Source: Dehalococcoidia bacterium (lineage in GTDB: Bacteria > Chloroflexota > Dehalococcoidia > Bin125). From it: a stretch of DNA of 64,000 bases. Location: NCBI GenBank assembly GCA_022825855.1, contig JAJDWB010000019.1:186001-250000 (forward strand). The letters are read 5' to 3'. Each line of letters starts with the position of its first letter. Positions within the stretch are counted from its first letter, which is position 1. The notes under the pieces are model-generated. The model was not told where the DNA came from. It did not search any database and worked only from the letters and a program-made list of their open reading frames with translations. Of this stretch, positions 60,008 through 64,000 are shown in pieces. Made by a program: the position numbers and the translations under genes.

Positions 60008-60961
60008 ATGGTCCAGCAGCGCGAGCTTGCGGATTTGTTGCCGAGGCATCTCCTTGACTTGGAGGACCCTCGACGGGATCTGCCGCGGATTGCCAAGGAC
60101 GAGCTGACGACGGCCTGGATTTCCTCGACGATTGCTTCGCTACCGACAGATCACCGGCTGATTGAGGGGAACGCTACGGACCCGGACGAGTGGCGCGAGC
60201 AGGTTGGGGATGTGGACCTGGTGGTGACCTCGCCGCCGTACTGGAGCCTCAAGGAGTACCCGCGCCGCGACGGACAGCTTGGCTGGACGGAGGACTACGA
60301 GGAGTTCCTGGCCAGACTGCGTCCGGCGTGGGAGGCGTGCTACGAGGCGCTCGTCCCGGGAGGGCGGTTGATCGTCGTGGTTGGCGATGTCTGTCTGTCG
60401 CGGCGACAGAATGGCGGCCGGCATACGGTGGTTCCGCTGCATGCGTCGATCCAGGAACAGTGCCGCGATATCGGCTTCGACAACCTCGCGCCGATCATCT
60501 GGTACAAGATTGCCAATGCACGGATGGAGTCAGAGGGCAACGGGGCCGGCTTCCTGGGTAAGCCGTACGAGCCAAACGCGGTGATCAAGAACGACATCGA
60601 ATACATCCTGATGCAGCGCAAGCCGGGGGGGTATCGGTCCGTGGGGATCGAGCAGCGGGTGCTGAGCGTGATCCCGAAGGCGCAGCACAGCGAGTGGTTT
60701 CAGCAGGTCTGGCACGGCCCGCCGGGCGCGTCGTCGCGAGAACATCCGGCGCCGTACCCGGAGGAACTGGCGGAGCGCCTGATCCGAATGTTCAGCTTCG
60801 TCGGCGACCGCGTGCTCGACCCCTTCATGGGTACCGGCACGACTCTCGTGGCCGCGGCGCATACGGGCCGCAACGGGATCGGTATCGACATCGAACCGGC
60901 GTACGTTGAATATTCCAGACAGCGGTTGTGTGGCGTGTCGACAGCGCGAATCGTGTCATGA
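60008..60961 (+). CDS. Type II DNA methyltransferase (N4-cytosine/N6-adenine)
   Basis: 317 residues from ATG 60008 (MVQQRELADLLPRH), with GAGGA seven bases upstream. The catalytic motif is DLVVTSPPYWSLKEYPRRD (TSPPYW, about 76-94), which favours N4-cytosine, and the SAM-binding motif VLDPFMGTGTTLVAAAHTGR (about 276-295) comes after it, i.e. beta-class order. It overlaps the next gene as ATGA, forming a restriction-modification pair next to the 5S rRNA gene. The target site cannot be read here. Confidence 0.92.
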   Translation: MVQQRELADLLPRHLLDLEDPRRDLPRIAKDELTTAWISSTIASLPTDHRLIEGNATDPDEWREQVGDVDLVVTSPPYWSLKEYPRRDGQLGWTEDYEEFLARLRPAWEACYEALVPGGRLIVVVGDVCLSRRQNGGRHTVVPLHASIQEQCRDIGFDNLAPIIWYKIANARMESEGNGAGFLGKPYEPNAVIKNDIEYILMQRKPGGYRSVGIEQRVLSVIPKAQHSEWFQQVWHGPPGASSREHPAPYPEELAERLIRMFSFVGDRVLDPFMGTGTTLVAAAHTGRNGIGIDIEPAYVEYSRQRLCGVSTARIVS

Positions 60962-61545
60962 TCTCGATTCACGACGCCATTGCGGAGCTGCATCGGATCG
61001 TCTACATCGAAGGGAAGCCGACGTCGCCGGCGCGATTGAACGCATTAGCGGACTTCTGCATTCAGGAGCTGGAGGCTCGCGGGATGAGCGGGACCACGAA
61101 AGAGTCTAGGGTGCCCGGATTCGGCCGCGAGAAGAATTGGGACGTGGTCTGGAGCTATGACCGCAAGGTGCGGCTTGCGATCTCGTTGAAGTCGATACTG
61201 AGCAACATCGCGGGGACGGTGCCTAACCGCGTTGACGATTTGATGGGTGAGGTGGCGAACGTCCAACTCCAATCGCCCGAGGTGGTGCTGGGCTACGTGA
61301 TGATCATCAACCGCGAGGGCGACACGGAAGATGGCAGATGGGCTCGGCGGCTTAGGGAGTCCCTCGCCGGGCTTTCGGGTCGCGGCGCGCCTGCCTGGGC
61401 GCCGGGGACGATCGAGGCGTATGCGCTGGTTGAAGCGACGTTCGATCAGACGCCATCCGTGGTTGCCGGCGCAGATGGTTTCGACGCGTTCTTCAATACG
61501 CTCGCGGCTCGAGTGGCCGAGCGTAATCCAGGTCACCTGACCTAA
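60958..61545 (+). CDS. Type II restriction endonuclease
   Basis: 195 residues from ATG 60958, coupled to the methylase by ATGA. The sequence RKVRLAISLKSILSNIAGTV then PNRVDDLMGEVANVQLQSPE resembles type II restriction enzymes that pair with TSPPYW methylases, with the catalytic set probably D..(AISLK) of a PD-(D/E)XK fold; DVVW upstream may supply the first acid. The neighbourhood is the main evidence. It ends 45 bases before 5S rRNA. Confidence 0.82.
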   Translation: MISIHDAIAELHRIVYIEGKPTSPARLNALADFCIQELEARGMSGTTKESRVPGFGREKNWDVVWSYDRKVRLAISLKSILSNIAGTVPNRVDDLMGEVANVQLQSPEVVLGYVMIINREGDTEDGRWARRLRESLAGLSGRGAPAWAPGTIEAYALVEATFDQTPSVVAGADGFDAFFNTLAARVAERNPGHLT

Positions 61546-61590
61546 GCAGTCCGGCAGTTCTTGTCGCGTTCTCGTGCTAGGATTTCTTGT

Positions 61591-61712
61591 GAGCTGGTGA
61601 TTGGAGCGCGGTGGGACCACCCGTTCCCATCCCGAACACGGAAGTGAAACGCCGCAGCGCTGACGATACTGGGGGGGCAACCCCTTGCGGAAAATAGGCC
61701 ATTGCCAGCTCA
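61591..61712 (+). rRNA. rrf: 5S ribosomal RNA (isolated)
   Basis: The terminal stem GAGCTGG/CCAGCTC closes about 122 bases with the 5S core: CCCATCCCGAACACGGAAGT, GAAACGCCGCAGCGC and CTTGCGG. No 23S gene is within the window; the upstream neighbour is the restriction enzyme gene. Confidence 0.92.
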
Positions 61713-61727
61713 CTCCTCCTGACCTGA

Positions 61728-61760
61728 CCGCCCGACCTGGTGTCGGGCGGTTTTCGTTTC
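61728..61760 (+). terminator. Rho-independent terminator after 5S
   Basis: CCGCCCGAC-5 bases-GTCGGGCGG, then TTTTCGTTT. A 9-bp perfect stem and T-rich tail. Confidence 0.9.
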
Positions 61761-61867
61761 GCCGAGGCGCGGCGAGCGGCTGTGATACGATTCGGCAAAC
61801 CCCAGAAAGGAGAGGGGCCGGGGCAGCGCCTTAGGCGCGAATTGACCGGTCCCAAACCACCACACCC

Positions 61868-63292
61868 TTGACGACTTCCAGCACCGAAATTGACCCGACG
61901 ACCGCCGAGGCGCCAGCGCCGGAGGCGGCCCTACCACCTGCATCCCCCAGCGAACCCACGACGATGGACGAGCTCCTGGCCGAACCAGGCCGCGAGCCGC
62001 TCAATCCTCGGCGCGGCGACATTGTCGAAGGCATCGTCGTGCACTGGTCCGGCTCGGCGTTGATCGTCGATGTCGGGGCCAAGTCCGAGGGCGTGGTGCA
62101 CATGGAGGAGATGCGCTCGCTGACGGATACGGAGCGCGAAGCGCTGAAGACCGGCGATCCGGTGCACGTGTTCGTGACAGACTCGGAGTCGGAGGGCGGC
62201 TCGCTGGAGCTGTCGATCGACCGGGCGCGTGGCGAGCAGGGCTGGCACGAGTTGCAGCGCCGCTTCGATGAGAACGAGGTCTTCGACGCGCGGGTGACCG
62301 GCTCGAACAAGGGCGGTCTGCTGGTCAATGTCGAGGGCGTGAACGCGTTCGTGCCGCTGTCGCAGATCGTCGAAATCACGGGCGACCGCGAGCAGGCGAT
62401 TGCGCAGCTCTCGGAGTACGAGGGGCGCACGCTGCGTTTCAAGGTGATCGAGATCAACCGCCGCCGCAACCGCGTGATTCTGTCGGAGCGAGCGGCAGTG
62501 CAGGAATGGCGCGCCGAGCAGAAGGAGCGCCTGCTGGACGAGTTGCAGGAGGGCGAGATTCGCACCGGGCGGATCACGAGCATCCGCTCGTTCGGCGTGT
62601 TCGTCGACCTGGGCGGGGCGGACGGCCTGGCGCATCTCTCCGAGCTGAGCTGGGAGCGGGACGTCGATCCGGAGACGATGTTCAGCATCGGCCAGACGAT
62701 CGACGTCTACATCACCAAGATCGACAAGGAATCGAAGAAGATCGGCCTCTCCGTGCGTCGGGCGTCGCCCGAGCAGTGGGACGAGGTCGTGGGCAAGTTC
62801 GAGGTCGGCGACATCGTGCCGTCGGTGGTGACCAAGCTGGTCACGTTCGGCGCGTTCGCGCGGCTCGAGGGCCCGGTCGAGGGCCTGGTCCACGTATCGG
62901 AACTGGCCGACCGGCGGATCACGCATCCGCGCGAGGTCGTGCTTGAGAACGACGTGATTCCGGCGAAGATCGTGCGGATCGAGCGCGATCGGCATCGGCT
63001 GGGCCTGTCGCTGCGGCAGGCGCGGACGGACGCCGAGCGTCTGGGCTGGGTGTTCAACCACGAAGGCGGGATCGCGAGGATGCCGGACGACGTGGCCGAG
63101 CGCTTCGGCATTGCCCAGGAGCCGGCGCCGGAGCAGCCGCCCGAGCCGGAACCGTCGGAAGATCCGTCGCGCGGAGCCGACGAGGCTCAGCCGCAAGAGG
63201 CGCCGCAGGAGCCGGTGCGGGCCGTGTCGGCGATGCAGGAGGCGCTGGAGCGCGCCGGCGTCACCGAGCAGGACTTCGGCGGCGAGCGCTAG
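61868..63292 (+). CDS. rpsA: 30S ribosomal protein S1
   Basis: 474 residues from TTG 61868; no strong ribosome-binding site, and ATG 61963 is an alternative start after an Ala/Pro-rich N terminus. Four S1 (OB-fold) repeats: about 48-118 (GDIVEGIVVHWSGSALIVDV), 136-205, 222-292 (GRITSIRSFGVFVDLGGADG, LAHLSEL) and 308-377 (VTKLVTFGAFARLEGPVEGL, VHVSEL). A Pro/Glu-rich tail follows. S1 binds mRNA leaders on the 30S subunit. Four repeats is the usual number outside Proteobacteria. Confidence 0.94.
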   Translation: MTTSSTEIDPTTAEAPAPEAALPPASPSEPTTMDELLAEPGREPLNPRRGDIVEGIVVHWSGSALIVDVGAKSEGVVHMEEMRSLTDTEREALKTGDPVHVFVTDSESEGGSLELSIDRARGEQGWHELQRRFDENEVFDARVTGSNKGGLLVNVEGVNAFVPLSQIVEITGDREQAIAQLSEYEGRTLRFKVIEINRRRNRVILSERAAVQEWRAEQKERLLDELQEGEIRTGRITSIRSFGVFVDLGGADGLAHLSELSWERDVDPETMFSIGQTIDVYITKIDKESKKIGLSVRRASPEQWDEVVGKFEVGDIVPSVVTKLVTFGAFARLEGPVEGLVHVSELADRRITHPREVVLENDVIPAKIVRIERDRHRLGLSLRQARTDAERLGWVFNHEGGIARMPDDVAERFGIAQEPAPEQPPEPEPSEDPSRGADEAQPQEAPQEPVRAVSAMQEALERAGVTEQDFGGER

Positions 63293-63455
63293 CCAGAAGC
63301 GCGACGGTCGGAAGCCCCCACTCTGCCTGTCCAAACGGGTCCCGGCGCACAGGCCGAGGCTGGGGAACAACGGGTTTGAACGCGGTTGGCTCTGATAGGC
63401 TGACCGTATCTCGCGAGCGGCCGGGTTGCGGCTGCATCGTGTACTGGAGACTGCC
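63293..63455. promoter_or_regulatory. Spacer between rpsA and clpC
   Basis: 163 bases with no gene. GGAGA five bases before the clpC start serves as its ribosome-binding site. A promoter TTGGCT-17-18-ACCGTA-like sequence (about 63386-63408) is only weakly supported. Confidence 0.35.
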
Positions 63456-64000
63456 ATGGCAGACCGATTTGACAAGTTCACCGAGCGCGCCCGGCGCGTC
63501 CTGACCCTCGCCCAGGAAGAAGCCCAGCGCTTCAACCACAACTACATCGGCACCGAGCACCTGCTGCTCGGGTTGGTGCGCGAGGGCGACGGAGTCGCGG
63601 CCAAGGTGCTCTCCAATCTGGGCGTCGAGCTGGGCAAGGTGCGTTCGGCGGTCGAGTTCATCATCGGACGCGGCGACCGCGCCGTGCTGGGCGAGATTGG
63701 TCTGACTCCACGGGCGAAGAAGGTGATCGAACTGGCCGTGGACGAGGCTCGGCGGCTGAATCACCACTACATCGGGACCGAACACTTACTGCTGGGTCTG
63801 GTGCGCGAGGGCGAAGGTATCGCCGCGGGCGTGCTGGAGTCGCTGGGCGTCAACCTGGAGCGGGTGCGGGCCGAGACGACGCGGATTCTCTCGCAGAGCG
63901 GTCCGGCGACGGCCGGCGCCGGTGCGGGCGCGAGCAGCGGCTCAGGTTCGCGCTCGGCAACGCGGACGCCGACGATCGACCAGCTTGGCTTCGACCTGAC
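63456..64000 (+). CDS. clpC: ATP-dependent Clp protease ATPase subunit ClpC, 3' end outside window
   Basis: Starts at ATG 63456 (MADRFDKFTERARRVL) and stays open to the window edge, giving about 181 residues. The two Clp_N repeats are complete: HNYIGTEHLLLGLVREGDGV and HHYIGTEHLLLGLVREGEGI. A Gly/Ala/Ser-rich linker follows (about 150-170), then TPTIDQLGFDLT, the start of the first AAA module. ClpC unfolds proteins for ClpP; McsB/CtsR partners are not seen here. Confidence 0.95.
   Translation, partial: MADRFDKFTERARRVLTLAQEEAQRFNHNYIGTEHLLLGLVREGDGVAAKVLSNLGVELGKVRSAVEFIIGRGDRAVLGEIGLTPRAKKVIELAVDEARRLNHHYIGTEHLLLGLVREGEGIAAGVLESLGVNLERVRAETTRILSQSGPATAGAGAGASSGSGSRSATRTPTIDQLGFDL

Overview
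The window looks like a high-GC bacterial chromosome segment, most likely from the phylum Chloroflexota (possibly a marine or host-associated Dehalococcoidia-like lineage). This rests on my reading of the 16S gene at 36.1-37.6 kb, the unlinked rRNA genes, a B12-dependent methylmalonyl-CoA cluster and the remains of a SwmB-repeat surface protein. It is an inference; a 16S database search would settle it.

The window has two halves. Positions 1 to about 35.8 kb form a defence-rich accessory region of mixed base composition. It holds a truncated OLD-type ATPase/nuclease, a 518-aa unknown protein, a PD-(D/E)XK nuclease with a C-terminal SEC-C motif, a broken SwmB adhesin, a replication-relaxation protein facing an HTH/coiled-coil protein, a YhcG (DUF1016) nuclease, a four-gene set of helicase, DUF1156 methylase, DUF499 ATPase and PD-(D/E)XK protein (the first three match the Hma defence type), a RES/Xre toxin-antitoxin pair, a 1205-aa nuclease-STAND protein resembling Avs antiviral sensors, and a large serine recombinase. 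The recombinase gene runs into the 3' end of tRNA-Ile(GAT), the spacer tRNA directly downstream of 16S. A 23-bp motif at that junction recurs at 2.86 kb, where it faces an inverted copy of itself. I read this as a ~33 kb integrative element (about 2.88-35.78 kb) inserted in the rRNA operon just after tRNA-Ile, perhaps in tandem with older element remains to its left.

Positions 36 to 64 kb are chromosomal backbone. On the minus strand a long run goes from the methylmalonyl-CoA mutase large subunit (45.2 kb) through a DinB-like protein, a double-domain epimerase, the B12-binding mutase subunit, MeaB, a radical SAM-linked protein, a histidine phosphatase, an FtsB/DivIC-like protein and TilS, then 16S rRNA with its own promoter overlapping the tilS stop codon. 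Next come a VapBC pair, small metabolic genes, a TlpA-like protein, YqgE, six tRNA genes, UvrC, enolase, XerD, a polysaccharide deacetylase, a type II restriction-modification pair, an isolated 5S rRNA with terminator, ribosomal protein S1 and the start of ClpC. A compact unit at 50.5-51.4 kb carries an HTH gene between near-perfect 65-bp inverted repeats.

No 23S gene is present. No CRISPR array was seen.
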